Below are positions 1 through 8,005 of a stretch of 31,051 nt of DNA, piece after piece. The notes below the pieces were generated by a model. That model saw only the letters and a program-made list of their open reading frames with translations, had not been told where the DNA came from and ran no database searches. Source of the stretch: JANQLU01 sp964434955 (lineage in GTDB: Bacteria > Planctomycetota > Planctomycetia > Pirellulales > Pirellulaceae); the NCBI GenBank assembly GCA_964434955.1, contig CAYSXI010000041.1:1-31051 (forward strand), given 5' to 3'. Positions within the stretch are counted from its first letter, which is position 1; the number at the start of each line of letters is the position of its first letter. A program made the position numbers and the translations under genes.

Positions 1-264
1 TTGTGCAGTAAAATAGTTGTTGAAGACGCGATTGAACAAATCTTGAGGAGCTTTCCCGAGATCATCGAATTCCGAATGACCGCCTACAAGAACGGCGCGA
101 TGGATGCACTTCGAATTGAATTGGAAGATCGTCTGGAACAGCCACAGCGAGTTGCCGACGAAATGCAATTGCGACTGGGGCTCAAAGTCGAAGTCGATTG
201 TGTGCCAATCGGTTCCCTTCCAAGATTTGAACTCAAAGGAAAAAGGTTTATAGATCAACGATGA
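1..264 (+). CDS. C-terminal end of a PaaK-type phenylacetate-CoA ligase family protein (partial)
   Basis: Only the last 87 residues or so are in the window; the frame is open at the left edge, so the TTG at base 1 is probably internal. The segment resembles the C-terminal lid domain of PaaK-type adenylate-forming CoA ligases. It carries an acidic helix, the EIIEFRM and LRIELED strands, a GLKVEVDCV strand, and the closing GSLPRFELKGKRFIDQR stretch that matches the family's usual GSLPR-x-EGKAKRV-DRR ending. Family members activate aryl or other acids with ATP and CoA; the substrate cannot be told from the tail. The stop codon overlaps the next start as ATGA, which suggests translational coupling and one operon. 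The family call rests on the C-terminal signature alone. Confidence 0.7.
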   Translation: MCSKIVVEDAIEQILRSFPEIIEFRMTAYKNGAMDALRIELEDRLEQPQRVADEMQLRLGLKVEVDCVPIGSLPRFELKGKRFIDQR

Positions 265-1526
265 CATTGAAACAGAACATTCAGCAAATTCGCGATCAGT
301 TTCCCTCCCTTCGGAAAACCCAGGACGGCAACCCCGTCGTGTTTTTTGACGGCCCCGCCGGTACCCAGTGTCCACAGTCGGTGATCGACGCCATCTCCAA
401 TTATTTGACCCATTGCAACGCGAATCACGGCGGCAAGTTCTTGACCAGCCGTGAGAACGATGAGTGGATGCATGAAGCTCACCAAGCCTTTGCCGATTTT
501 GTCGGGGCCACCGATCCTGATGAAATCTTGTTCGGGCAAAATATGACGTCACTCACATTTGCCTTTTCGCGCGCGATTTCTCGAACCTGGGAACCCGGTG
601 ATGAAATCGTCGTGACCCGACTTGACCATGATGCCAACGTGACTCCCTGGGTTTTGGCGGCGGAGGACGCGGGTGTCGAGATCAGATACGTGCCGTTTCA
701 AGACGACAACTACACGCTTGATATGGAACGTTTTCGCGATTGCATCAACGAAAACACACGCCTGGTCGCGGTAGGAGCTGCTTCCAATGCGACCGGAGGC
801 ATCAATCCACTTGCCGAGATCAGTGAGATTGCCCACGAGGCGGGGGCGCTCGTGTTCGTTGATGCGGTGCACTACGGCCCGCATGACTTGATCGACGTCC
901 AAGCCTGGGACTGCGACTTCCTATGTTGTTCCGCATACAAATTCTTCGGTCCCCACCTCGGAATCATGTGGGGGCGACGAGAGCTCCTGGAACAACTGGA
1001 GGCCTACAAAGTACGTCCAGCCGAGAATGAAATCCCCGGCAAATGGATGACCGGAACGCAAAGCTTCGAGTCGATTGCGGCCGGAATGGCGTGCGTCGAT
1101 TACATCGCGTCTCTGGGCGAGGCCCCGGTCGAAACCGATCGACGAGCCAAATTGATTTCGGCTTTCGAGAAAATCCGGGAATATGAATCCGAGCTGACTC
1201 AATCGTTTCTCGAACAAGTCGCAACGATGCCCGAGATCAAGGTTTGGGGCATTACCGAATCGAACCAGATGGACCATCGATTTTCCACCTTTTCGATCAC
1301 CCACAATCAAATTCCAACAGGTCGGTTAGCGGAGTTGCTCAGCGAGGCTGGTATTTTTGTCTGGCACGGAAACTACTACGCACTGCAATTTACAGAAGCC
1401 TTGAATCTCGAGCCGGAGGGCATGGTCCGCATCGGAATGGTTCATTACAACACGCTGGATGAAGTCAATCGACTGGTCGAAGTGCTGAAACACATTGATC
1501 AACAAGCGCTTGCAGGGGCAGAGTAA
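261..1526 (+). CDS. Class V aminotransferase, cysteine-desulfurase-like (VC1184 type)
   Basis: A 421-residue fold-type I PLP enzyme, normal length for the class. Landmarks are the N-terminal FFDGPAGTQCP, the central LDHDAN segment (about 121-126), the Asp of FVDAVHYGPH (D201, contacts the PLP ring nitrogen in the family), and the Schiff-base lysine in SAYKFFGPH (K227). The N-terminal DGPAGTQ and NHGG features are those of the subfamily often labelled cysteine desulfurase-like, whose substrate is not firmly known; a true SufS or IscS role should not be assumed. It overlaps the upstream ligase gene by four bases (ATGA) and is followed two bases later by a DUF971 gene. A sulfur or Fe-S link is possible because DUF971 domains are often fused to Mrp/ApbC proteins in other bacteria, but this is inference. 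Confidence 0.88.
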   Translation: MTLKQNIQQIRDQFPSLRKTQDGNPVVFFDGPAGTQCPQSVIDAISNYLTHCNANHGGKFLTSRENDEWMHEAHQAFADFVGATDPDEILFGQNMTSLTFAFSRAISRTWEPGDEIVVTRLDHDANVTPWVLAAEDAGVEIRYVPFQDDNYTLDMERFRDCINENTRLVAVGAASNATGGINPLAEISEIAHEAGALVFVDAVHYGPHDLIDVQAWDCDFLCCSAYKFFGPHLGIMWGRRELLEQLEAYKVRPAENEIPGKWMTGTQSFESIAAGMACVDYIASLGEAPVETDRRAKLISAFEKIREYESELTQSFLEQVATMPEIKVWGITESNQMDHRFSTFSITHNQIPTGRLAELLSEAGIFVWHGNYYALQFTEALNLEPEGMVRIGMVHYNTLDEVNRLVEVLKHIDQQALAGAE

Positions 1527-1528
1527 TC

Positions 1529-1858
1529 ATGACTCTGGAACATTATCCGACGGGACTTTCGTTGACCGAACAGGGAGCTTTGACGGTCGAGTGGTCGGAT
1601 GACCACCGCCAGGAATTGTCGGCGACGTTATTGCGACGGCAATGTCCATGCGCGAACTGCATGGAAAAACGGGTTGCGATGCTCTCGGAAAACCAGGTCA
1701 AGGAAAATGGCCCCATGTTCCCCATCGTCTCTCCGGAGTTGGACGAAATTCGCATCGACAAGATGGAGCCCGTCGGCAATTACGCTTACCGCATTGAATT
1801 CAGCGACCGTCATTCAGCGGGTGTTTATACACTTGAGTATCTTCGAAGCCTCGGATAG
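1529..1858 (+). CDS. DUF971 (GBBH-like N-terminal domain) protein
   Basis: A 109-residue single-domain protein. It matches the small domain found at the N-terminus of gamma-butyrobetaine hydroxylase and, in bacteria, alone or fused to Mrp/ApbC. Three cysteines in RRQCPCANC (C39, C41, C44) and H95 in DRHSAGVYTLEYL give the C-x-C-x2-C...H zinc site known from the human enzyme. The C-terminal GVYTLEYLRSL is the family's usual end. It starts two bases after the PLP-enzyme stop, so it is almost certainly co-transcribed. No oxygenase domain is attached, so it is probably an accessory metal-binding protein; its exact role is unknown. Confidence 0.88.
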   Translation: MTLEHYPTGLSLTEQGALTVEWSDDHRQELSATLLRRQCPCANCMEKRVAMLSENQVKENGPMFPIVSPELDEIRIDKMEPVGNYAYRIEFSDRHSAGVYTLEYLRSLG

Positions 1859-1890
1859 TCGCGGCGGTCCCTCGTCAAAACGCTGGCCAA

Positions 1891-1952
1891 TAGTTCACAC
1901 GATCGCCCCTAGTTCGCACGATCGCTCGAGTTCGCACGATCGCCCTAGTTCA
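1891..1952. repeat. Short tandem repeat, 18-19 base unit, about 3.4 copies
   Basis: Three near-identical units, tagttcacacgatcgcccc, tagttcgcacgatcgctc and gagttcgcacgatcgccc, are followed by a partial tagttca. Each contains the palindrome CGATCG. The array lies between two convergent genes and includes the stop codon of the - strand cyclase (1945-1947). It resembles a small variable-number repeat; no role is evident. Confidence 0.8.
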
Positions 1953-3756
1953 ATGGGACCGTCGGCGCCGACTCGCGTTCATTTTGAATGGCTTGGTTAC
2001 TTAGCAAGGGCTGATAAGGCTCGGTCGCGGGGTCGGAACTTGCGTTCCAATCGTCATCACTTCGTAGCGTTGTGATCTGCTTCAACAGGTATTCGGCGGC
2101 GTAATCGTTGTGGTTATCCGATTCCAATTTCACAAGGAGTTGCATTGCCCCCGTCAAATCGCGGTATTCAAATGCTTTTAACGCGGCCTCGTAAAGCGCG
2201 AGTCCTTTGCGTTGCTCTTCACCAACATGCTCTTCGTGAAACGGTTGAATCAACGAGACCGGCTCCTCGATTCCCGGAACTCTCGTCCGGCAAACTCGCC
2301 TTTTGAGGAAGCGGCTGTCCAATCGTTCGGCCGTGTTACTTGAAATCAAGATCGGAAGACCGATCGGTTTGGTTGCCGTCTCAATGCGCTGTGCAAGGTT
2401 GACCGCGTTCCCGCGGGGCCCGTACTTCAAACGCCACTGGCTTCCCGAGTTTCCAACCTGGGCAACGCCCGTATGAATCCCAATGCCAACCCGCAGCTTT
2501 TTCCCCAATCGACCACTCCAGGTTTGGTTGATGGAACTCATCTCCTCCAGAAGTTGAAGCCCGGATTCACAGGCCAAGCTCGGATGGTGCGGATTGTTGA
2601 TCGGTGCATTCCAAAACGCGGCCAGTCCGTCACCAAAGTAATCCAGAATCACCCCATTCTGATTCATCACGATTTGAGTAAAGCGGTTCATCAGGTCGGA
2701 CAGCAATTGGTAAGTAAGCTGTGTCCCCGCTTGCTCGGCAATACTTGTAAATCCACGAAGATCGGCGAACAACACCGTCACTTCTTCTTCGCGGGCTTCG
2801 AGGATTTCTGGCTGGCTGACCAGTTTTTCGGCAACTTGGGGCGAAAATGCCTGTTCGAGAAGTGCGCGGCCTTGGGCGGCTCGAGATTCTGACTTCAAAC
2901 GTGAAAGGCCGGAAGTCACCGACTTGGCGATCAAGTTGACGAACATGGCTTCCATCGGCCGGATGCCGATTCGATTGTTCGCACGTTTCATGCTGCGGCT
3001 GGCATAAAGCACGGCAGCGACCTCTCCCCGGTCATCGAACACCGGGGCCGCGACGACAAAATCGGCATCGTTTCGATAGGACTTGGATGAGATCAGATTC
3101 GAATCGTGGAATACAGTTTTCCGATTTGCTGCAGCCCTTTCGACGATGGTCGACTGAAATCCAATTCCCAATTCGGGACTGGGAACATAGCTTGCGGCAA
3201 TCTGCCAATCACCGTCGATTTTCCGAACGACCAGGGCGGAGTCGAGACCACCTGGATCAAATGCGCATTTGGCCGCTTCCATAAAGAACGCGTCGGTGCC
3301 GGCAACGGTCTGCTGAAACTCGGCAATCGCCTCAAACCACAGACTCAGTTTTGAAATCGAAGGTGCCCGATCGGATTTCTTGCTTCGTTCTTTTGAAACT
3401 TCGCGGTACTCGAAATCAACCAACGCGTCGTCAATCGATGTCTCCGTTTTGGGACATGAAACTTCGATCACCGTTTTGCCAATGAATAGCCTCGATGGAA
3501 TCGTGAGGAGGTAGTCCTTATCGCGCAAGACGCGTTGGCCCGATTGCAAGATGACCGCTCGCCCAAAGTTCGTCAGTTTGACGAGGTTTTTCGAAGGCAA
3601 GTACTCGAGTTCGAGTTGGCGTTCGGCCAGAAAAGAGTCGTCGATTCTCTGGAACTCCGGTTCCGTATTCTTGGTGGAGCTACCCAGGATTAACTTGCCA
3701 CCAGCAACCACTTTTTGGAAATGCTGCTCCGGGCAATGGATAGACAATTGAAACAT
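1945..3756 (-). CDS. Class III adenylate/guanylate cyclase with FHA-like and GAF domains
   Basis: Soluble protein of 603 residues from the ATG at 3756; a TTG two codons earlier is also possible. Residues about 1-105 look like a degenerate FHA domain, about 135-290 like a GAF domain (AAPVFDDRGEVAAVLYASR), and about 322-500 form a class III cyclase catalytic domain. Both metal-binding aspartates are present, in LFADLRGFTS (D332) and DYFGDGLAAFW (D376), as is the GNAVNLAQRIE motif carrying the transition-state Asn and Arg (N453, R457). The C-terminal 100 residues are helical and of unknown use. The product (cAMP or cGMP) cannot be fixed by eye. The gene diverges from an operon whose ferredoxin carries cyclic-nucleotide-binding domains, so it may make the ligand for that protein. 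Its stop codon lies inside the tandem repeat at 1891-1952. Confidence 0.9.
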   Translation of the reverse strand: MFQLSIHCPEQHFQKVVAGGKLILGSSTKNTEPEFQRIDDSFLAERQLELEYLPSKNLVKLTNFGRAVILQSGQRVLRDKDYLLTIPSRLFIGKTVIEVSCPKTETSIDDALVDFEYREVSKERSKKSDRAPSISKLSLWFEAIAEFQQTVAGTDAFFMEAAKCAFDPGGLDSALVVRKIDGDWQIAASYVPSPELGIGFQSTIVERAAANRKTVFHDSNLISSKSYRNDADFVVAAPVFDDRGEVAAVLYASRSMKRANNRIGIRPMEAMFVNLIAKSVTSGLSRLKSESRAAQGRALLEQAFSPQVAEKLVSQPEILEAREEEVTVLFADLRGFTSIAEQAGTQLTYQLLSDLMNRFTQIVMNQNGVILDYFGDGLAAFWNAPINNPHHPSLACESGLQLLEEMSSINQTWSGRLGKKLRVGIGIHTGVAQVGNSGSQWRLKYGPRGNAVNLAQRIETATKPIGLPILISSNTAERLDSRFLKRRVCRTRVPGIEEPVSLIQPFHEEHVGEEQRKGLALYEAALKAFEYRDLTGAMQLLVKLESDNHNDYAAEYLLKQITTLRSDDDWNASSDPATEPYQPLLSNQAIQNERESAPTVPLN

Positions 3757-3946
3757 GCACAAATCCCACTTAATCGAACGCTTTTGTCAAATTTAGGTCA
3801 CGCGAACGGGGGATCTGCCTCTTTTCAAAAAGGAAAAATGCCCGAATTGTCGATTGAAAAAGAGGAATCGTCTTTGTCATGCCTGAATCCGTAAAGCTGT
3901 AGCGATCGTAACGATTTTAGGCGATAGGAAAGCAGGAGAATTCGCT
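3757..3946. promoter_or_regulatory. Shared divergent control region of cyclase gene and electron-transfer operon
   Basis: These 190 bases separate two divergent genes and must hold both promoters. A perfect 8-base inverted pair, CCTCTTTT (3818-3825) and AAAAGAGG (3858-3865), is separated by 32 bases. No convincing -35/-10 pair or CRP-type TGTGA-N6-TCACA site was found. The element GCCTGAATCCG at 3881-3891 recurs twice in other gene-free stretches. That this is a control region follows from gene layout; the individual sites are guesses. Confidence 0.5.
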
Positions 3947-3949
3947 ATC
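3934..3949 (+). promoter_or_regulatory. Shine-Dalgarno AGGAG with probable non-canonical ATC start
   Basis: AGGAG at 3934-3938 lies 8 bases before an ATC codon at 3947 in the frame of the downstream reductase. No ATG, GTG or TTG occurs in this frame between the upstream in-frame stop (3884-3886) and the TTG at 3992. Starting at 3992 would cut a transmembrane helix in half. Initiation at ATC is rare, so this needs experimental support. Confidence 0.4.
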
Positions 3950-5218
3950 GAATTCGACTCGATTTACATTCTGATTGGTTGTCTCATTTGCTTGCTTGTG
4001 GCTGGGCAGGTCGGCTGGTGGTGCGCGCTTTCGCTTCGGAATGACCAAGCTCAAAAACAGGAATTCAGAAACCACCAGGCTCGAATGCGACAAGACATTG
4101 ACCAAATTGCCCAGCGCCAACATCCTGAGTTGGAGCCGGTTGCTTGGAGCGGTTATCGCAAGTTTGTCGTGGATCGAATTGAACGCGAAGCCAATTCGAT
4201 TGCCTCGATTTACTTGATTCCCGAGGATGGGCGATCACTGCCGGCATTCAAGCCCGGGCAACATTTGACATTTCGCTTTCAGGTTCCCGGCCATTCGAAA
4301 CCGGTCGTCCGCTGTTATTCACTCTCGGACTCGCCGCATCGCAATCACTATCGCATCACCGTCAAAAAATGTTTGCCTCCCGTCGAGCAGCCGAATGTGC
4401 GACCGGGCCTGGTAAGTTCCTTCGTTAACGAAGGTCTCCGACGAAACGAAGTCGTTGATGTGAAGGCCCCTTCCGGTTCCTTCTTCCTCGAAACGCAATC
4501 GACCCGACCAGCCGTTTTGTTGGGGGGTGGAATCGGCATCACGCCGATGCTCAGCATGATCAACTCCTTGGTTGACCAAGGCTCAAAGCGATTGATTCTT
4601 CTGGTTTATGCTGTTCGCAATTCGACGGAACACGCATTTCGCGAACAGTTTGTTGAGCTGGAAAAGGCCCACAAAAACCTACAAGTCGTGACATGCTACT
4701 CCCAGCCGCTGCCGCAAGATGAACTTGGCAAACATTTTAACTTTGCCGGGCATGCGGATGGCCACCTGCTGCGGCAGCTGCTGCCAAATGGCGACATGGA
4801 TTTTTACATGTGTGGCCCCCCACCGTTTATGGCAAATCTGTACGACGATTTGATCCACTGGGGTGTCGACGATTCCAACATCCACTTTGAATCCTTCGGG
4901 CCTGCTTCGATCAAGCGAATCCATGAACGTGCAAGCGGTTCGAACGAAGATGCTTCCCGCCTACCATCTTCGCATCAAATTGCGTTCTCCAGTCACGACT
5001 CCGTATTTGAATGGACTGGCGAATTCGACAATCTCCTGGCATTTGCGGAGGCCAATGGGATCCCGATGGAGTCGGGATGCCGCTCGGGGAACTGTGGAAC
5101 ATGCGAGGTTGGAATTTCGGCCGGGCAAGTCACCCATTCGGAAGACGTTACCGTTGAACCTGGACGATGCCTGGCCTGCATCGCAACACCCAATTCAGAT
5201 CTAAAAATCGAGGCGTAA
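3947..5218 (+). CDS. Membrane-anchored FAD/NAD(P)H oxidoreductase with C-terminal [2Fe-2S] ferredoxin domain
   Basis: About 423 residues if begun at ATC 3947, or 408 from the TTG at 3992; residue numbers here use the TTG start. A single helix (YILIGCLICLLVAGQVGWW) runs through the TTG, which favours the upstream start. Arg-rich sequence after it suggests a cytoplasmic catalytic part. The FAD domain holds RCYSLSDSP (107-115). The NAD(P)H domain holds GGGIGITPM (178-186) and MCGPPPFM (273-280). A plant-type [2Fe-2S] domain has C363, C368, C371 and C396 (CRSGNCGTC and CLAC). The order FAD, NAD, Fe-S is that of NqrF- and Hmp-like reductases with a C-terminal ferredoxin. It is the first gene of a five-gene electron-transfer operon and probably feeds NAD(P)H electrons into it. 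The cytochrome gene starts 8 bases after its stop. Confidence 0.88.
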   Translation: MEFDSIYILIGCLICLLVAGQVGWWCALSLRNDQAQKQEFRNHQARMRQDIDQIAQRQHPELEPVAWSGYRKFVVDRIEREANSIASIYLIPEDGRSLPAFKPGQHLTFRFQVPGHSKPVVRCYSLSDSPHRNHYRITVKKCLPPVEQPNVRPGLVSSFVNEGLRRNEVVDVKAPSGSFFLETQSTRPAVLLGGGIGITPMLSMINSLVDQGSKRLILLVYAVRNSTEHAFREQFVELEKAHKNLQVVTCYSQPLPQDELGKHFNFAGHADGHLLRQLLPNGDMDFYMCGPPPFMANLYDDLIHWGVDDSNIHFESFGPASIKRIHERASGSNEDASRLPSSHQIAFSSHDSVFEWTGEFDNLLAFAEANGIPMESGCRSGNCGTCEVGISAGQVTHSEDVTVEPGRCLACIATPNSDLKIEA

Positions 5219-5226
5219 CGCCCATC

Positions 5227-6240
5227 ATGGACACACCTTTTTCAAACATTCGCTTAACGACCGGCTTCGCCATCGCTATTGTGTTTGCCCTCGGCAATCT
5301 CGAAGCGCAAGAGAAAACGTTTCGCTGCGATCCAACCAAGGTGCTGACGGCGGAATCCTGTTCCAAGTGTCATGAACAAGCCGTCCTAACCTGGAAGAAG
5401 ACGCCTCATTCAAAAACGTTTGAACAGCTCCACCGAAATCCCCGAGCCAAGGAGATCTGTCGCAACCTTGGGCTAAAAGGATCGATCAAGAGAAACAATG
5501 TCTGCGTTGATTGTCATTACACAAGCCAGGCAAAAGATGATCGGATTCGGGTGGTCTCGGGAATCGGATGTGAATCCTGCCATGGAGCCGCAAAAGACTG
5601 GGTCGACGTCCATTCCGATTACGGGGGCCCGACCGCAACCAAATTCTCTGAAACCACCGAACACCGCCAACAACGGCTGGCGGATTCAATGAAGGCAGGA
5701 ATGCGAAATCCGCGAAACCTCTACGCGCTTGCGCAAAGCTGTTTGAATTGCCATACGGTTCCCAATGAAAAACTGGTTAATCTCGGCGGCCATCGGGCGG
5801 GAAGTGATTTCGAGTTGGTTGCCTGGTCTCAAGGTTCCATTCGTCACAACTTTGTCCGCTCCAGCGATGGCTCCAACGCGGTCAATAGCAACGACACTTT
5901 GCGAGTCATGTTTGTGGTTGGAAAAATCGCCGACCTGGAATTCAGCACTCGCGCGACAGGGCTCGCGACCGAGAAAAGTGAATTTGGGATCCAGACCGCC
6001 AAACGCGCGGCCAGGATTGCGGTTGAACTTTTTGAAATTCAAAAGTCAGCCAACGACCCCAACTTGCAAAAAGTACTTGAAGCCTTTGCAAAGGCGGAGT
6101 TAAGAATCAACAACTCGGAGCAGTTGAACTCGATTGCCGGTGAAATCATGAAGCATGGATTTGCTTTCGCCGAAAACGCAAAGCCTGACGGGCTCAAAGA
6201 AATCGATCGCCTGCTGCCCGCACCCAGTCAATATCGGTAA
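5227..6240 (+). CDS. Periplasmic tetrahaem cytochrome c (cytochrome c554 family)
   Basis: A 337-residue secreted protein; the ATG at 5227 gives a clean signal peptide with hydrophobic core GFAIAIVFALG and likely cleavage near residue 27. Four CxxCH haem sites lie at 45 (CSKCH), 93 (CVDCH), 115 (CESCH) and 172 (CLNCH). The uneven spacing and the AESCSKCHEQAVLTWKKTPH opening resemble the cytochrome c554/c-prime family. Residues 200-337 have no haem site and look helical, so the protein is longer at its C-terminus than the haem domain needs. It lies 8 bases after the reductase gene. Its place downstream of an NAD(P)H reductase and before a ferredoxin fusion suggests an electron shuttle at the periplasmic end. 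Hydroxylamine or nitrite chemistry is not implied by the fold alone. Confidence 0.9.
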   Translation: MDTPFSNIRLTTGFAIAIVFALGNLEAQEKTFRCDPTKVLTAESCSKCHEQAVLTWKKTPHSKTFEQLHRNPRAKEICRNLGLKGSIKRNNVCVDCHYTSQAKDDRIRVVSGIGCESCHGAAKDWVDVHSDYGGPTATKFSETTEHRQQRLADSMKAGMRNPRNLYALAQSCLNCHTVPNEKLVNLGGHRAGSDFELVAWSQGSIRHNFVRSSDGSNAVNSNDTLRVMFVVGKIADLEFSTRATGLATEKSEFGIQTAKRAARIAVELFEIQKSANDPNLQKVLEAFAKAELRINNSEQLNSIAGEIMKHGFAFAENAKPDGLKEIDRLLPAPSQYR

Positions 6241-6276
6241 CGAATGACGCGGCAGTGATGTCCAACGGAGTGGACT

Positions 6277-8004
6277 TTGAATTACAAGCCAGTACAAATC
6301 GACAAACCTCAGCGATGGGACACGCCATTTGACGAAGGCATGTCGGCCGACGATGTCGAACGCCTGATGCGGATCGAGCCGTTTTCGCGAATGGATGAGT
6401 CTGCATTTGCGGGCAATATTTCGCTGCGGGGGATTTTGCAAAATGACTGCCGAATCCGCAACTTTTCGGAAGGCGAGATCGTGATCCGCGAGGGCGACTA
6501 CGGCAGCAGCGCCTTTCTGATTCTCGAAGGCGAGCTTCTGGTTGCCTTCCAAAAATTACCGGAGCACGTACTCGGCAGATCGATGCGTCAACGCAAGTCG
6601 TTCTTTGAGGCCTTGGCTCAGCTCTGGGGCAACTCGCGCCATCCCGAATCGCGGGATTATGCCGAACCGACAGGTTCGAGCGACATTCGCACGAGCCTGG
6701 ATGCCGATCAGACTCGAGTCTTCATCCAGGATATCCCGCGCGTTCTTGACTTGAACCAGAGTGAGCGTCTTTACGCCGGCGAAATTTTTGGGGAGATCTC
6801 CGCCCTCACCCGCACCCCGCGCTCGGCTTCGATCATCGCGACAGGCAATGCCGTTGTCCTGGAAATTCGTTGGCAAGGCCTCCGCGACCTGATGAAGCGC
6901 GACCAGGCGCTTCGTGAGCACATCGACCAGCAGTACCGCGAACACAGTTTACAGTCGCACTTGCGAGCAACGGATCTGCTGAAGGATCTTCCGCAATCTG
7001 AATTGGAACGACTCGCAGATTACGTTCAATTCGAGTCTTACGGAAATTTCGACTGGCAATTTCAATTTCAGTCGTCGCAAAAAAAAGACATCGCCGACCA
7101 ATTGCGCTCTGAACCCGTTATTGCGGAACAGGGAGATTACACCAACGGACTATTGCTGATCCGCAATGGATTTGCCCGACTCAGCCGCCCCTATGGTCAC
7201 GGGCATCAGACCATTGCCTATCTTGGCAAAGGGGATTCGTTTGGCCTTCGTGAATTGACTCACAACTGGCAGACCGGCGAACAGCGGCCTTGGCTTCTGT
7301 CACTTCGGGCAGTTGGCTACGTCGACGTATTACGGATCCCGACCGTAGCGGTCGAAAAGTACATTCTGCCGAACCTGAAGTCTTCCGAACTTCCCGCTCG
7401 CTTGCCGGTGGAATCGGATCGAGAAAATGCATCGCCCGAAAGGCGCCAGGCTAACCGCCAACCCGGTATGCAAACGGATCTGCTCGAGTTCCTGATGGAC
7501 CACCGTTATATCAACGGCACGCAAGCCATGGTCATCGACATGAATCGTTGTACGCGCTGCGACGATTGCGTCCGTGCCTGCGCAACAGCCCACGACAACA
7601 ATCCGAGGTTTCAACGTAGCGGCCCCATTCAAGATGGAATCATGATTGCCGGCGCGTGCATGCATTGCGTCGACCCGGTTTGCATGATCGGTTGCCCGAC
7701 CGGGGCGATTGGACGCGACCAGGCCACCGGAACAGTTGTGATCAACGACCAAACATGCATTGGTTGTAGCACGTGTTCGAACAGCTGCCCTTACAACAAC
7801 ATCACGATGGTCGAAATCTCGGATCGAGAAGGCAAACCCATTGTCGACAGCACAACTGGAGCGCCCATCGAAAAAGCCACCAAATGCGACCTTTGCGTCG
7901 ACCAACTCGGAGGTCCGGCTTGCCAGAGTGCTTGTCCGCATGACGCATTATTTCGAATCGATTTGAGCAACCCCGATCCTTTGACCCGGCTTTTGGGGAA
8001 CTGA
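6277..8004 (+). CDS. Two cyclic-nucleotide-binding domains fused to a four-cluster [4Fe-4S] ferredoxin (NrfC/DmsB-like)
   Basis: A cytoplasmic 575-residue fusion without signal or membrane segments. The start is TTG 6277 with ACGGAG six bases upstream. Domain 1 (about 45-225) has an intact phosphate-binding cassette, GEIFGEISAL...PRSAS, with E173 and R182, and an unusual insert of roughly 65 residues (about 95-160). Domain 2 (about 232-365) keeps GDSFGLREL but lacks the matching arginine, so it may not bind nucleotide. Residues 415-565 form a ferredoxin with 16 cysteines in four clusters: 425/428/431/435, 461/464/469/473, 494/497/500/504 and 537/540/549/553. That is the electron-transfer subunit pattern of NrfC, DmsB and PsrB, yet no molybdoenzyme or NrfD partner is nearby. 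A cytochrome b-like membrane gene follows after one base. I infer that nucleotide binding gates electron transfer. Confidence 0.9.
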   Translation: MNYKPVQIDKPQRWDTPFDEGMSADDVERLMRIEPFSRMDESAFAGNISLRGILQNDCRIRNFSEGEIVIREGDYGSSAFLILEGELLVAFQKLPEHVLGRSMRQRKSFFEALAQLWGNSRHPESRDYAEPTGSSDIRTSLDADQTRVFIQDIPRVLDLNQSERLYAGEIFGEISALTRTPRSASIIATGNAVVLEIRWQGLRDLMKRDQALREHIDQQYREHSLQSHLRATDLLKDLPQSELERLADYVQFESYGNFDWQFQFQSSQKKDIADQLRSEPVIAEQGDYTNGLLLIRNGFARLSRPYGHGHQTIAYLGKGDSFGLRELTHNWQTGEQRPWLLSLRAVGYVDVLRIPTVAVEKYILPNLKSSELPARLPVESDRENASPERRQANRQPGMQTDLLEFLMDHRYINGTQAMVIDMNRCTRCDDCVRACATAHDNNPRFQRSGPIQDGIMIAGACMHCVDPVCMIGCPTGAIGRDQATGTVVINDQTCIGCSTCSNSCPYNNITMVEISDREGKPIVDSTTGAPIEKATKCDLCVDQLGGPACQSACPHDALFRIDLSNPDPLTRLLGN

Positions 8005-8005
8005 C

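Noticed and set aside
1891..1952. HIP1-type (GCGATCGC) or origin-like iteron array
   Set aside because: Only CGATCG is shared, the flanks differ from HIP1, and no replication gene or AT-rich region lies beside it.
3757..3946. CRP-type cAMP receptor site
   Set aside because: No TGTGA-N6-TCACA-like palindrome was found despite the cyclase next door.
5227..6240. Hydroxylamine oxidoreductase or nitrite reductase catalytic subunit
   Set aside because: Only four standard CxxCH sites and a c554-like layout; none of the extra haems or active-site haem motifs of those enzymes are present.
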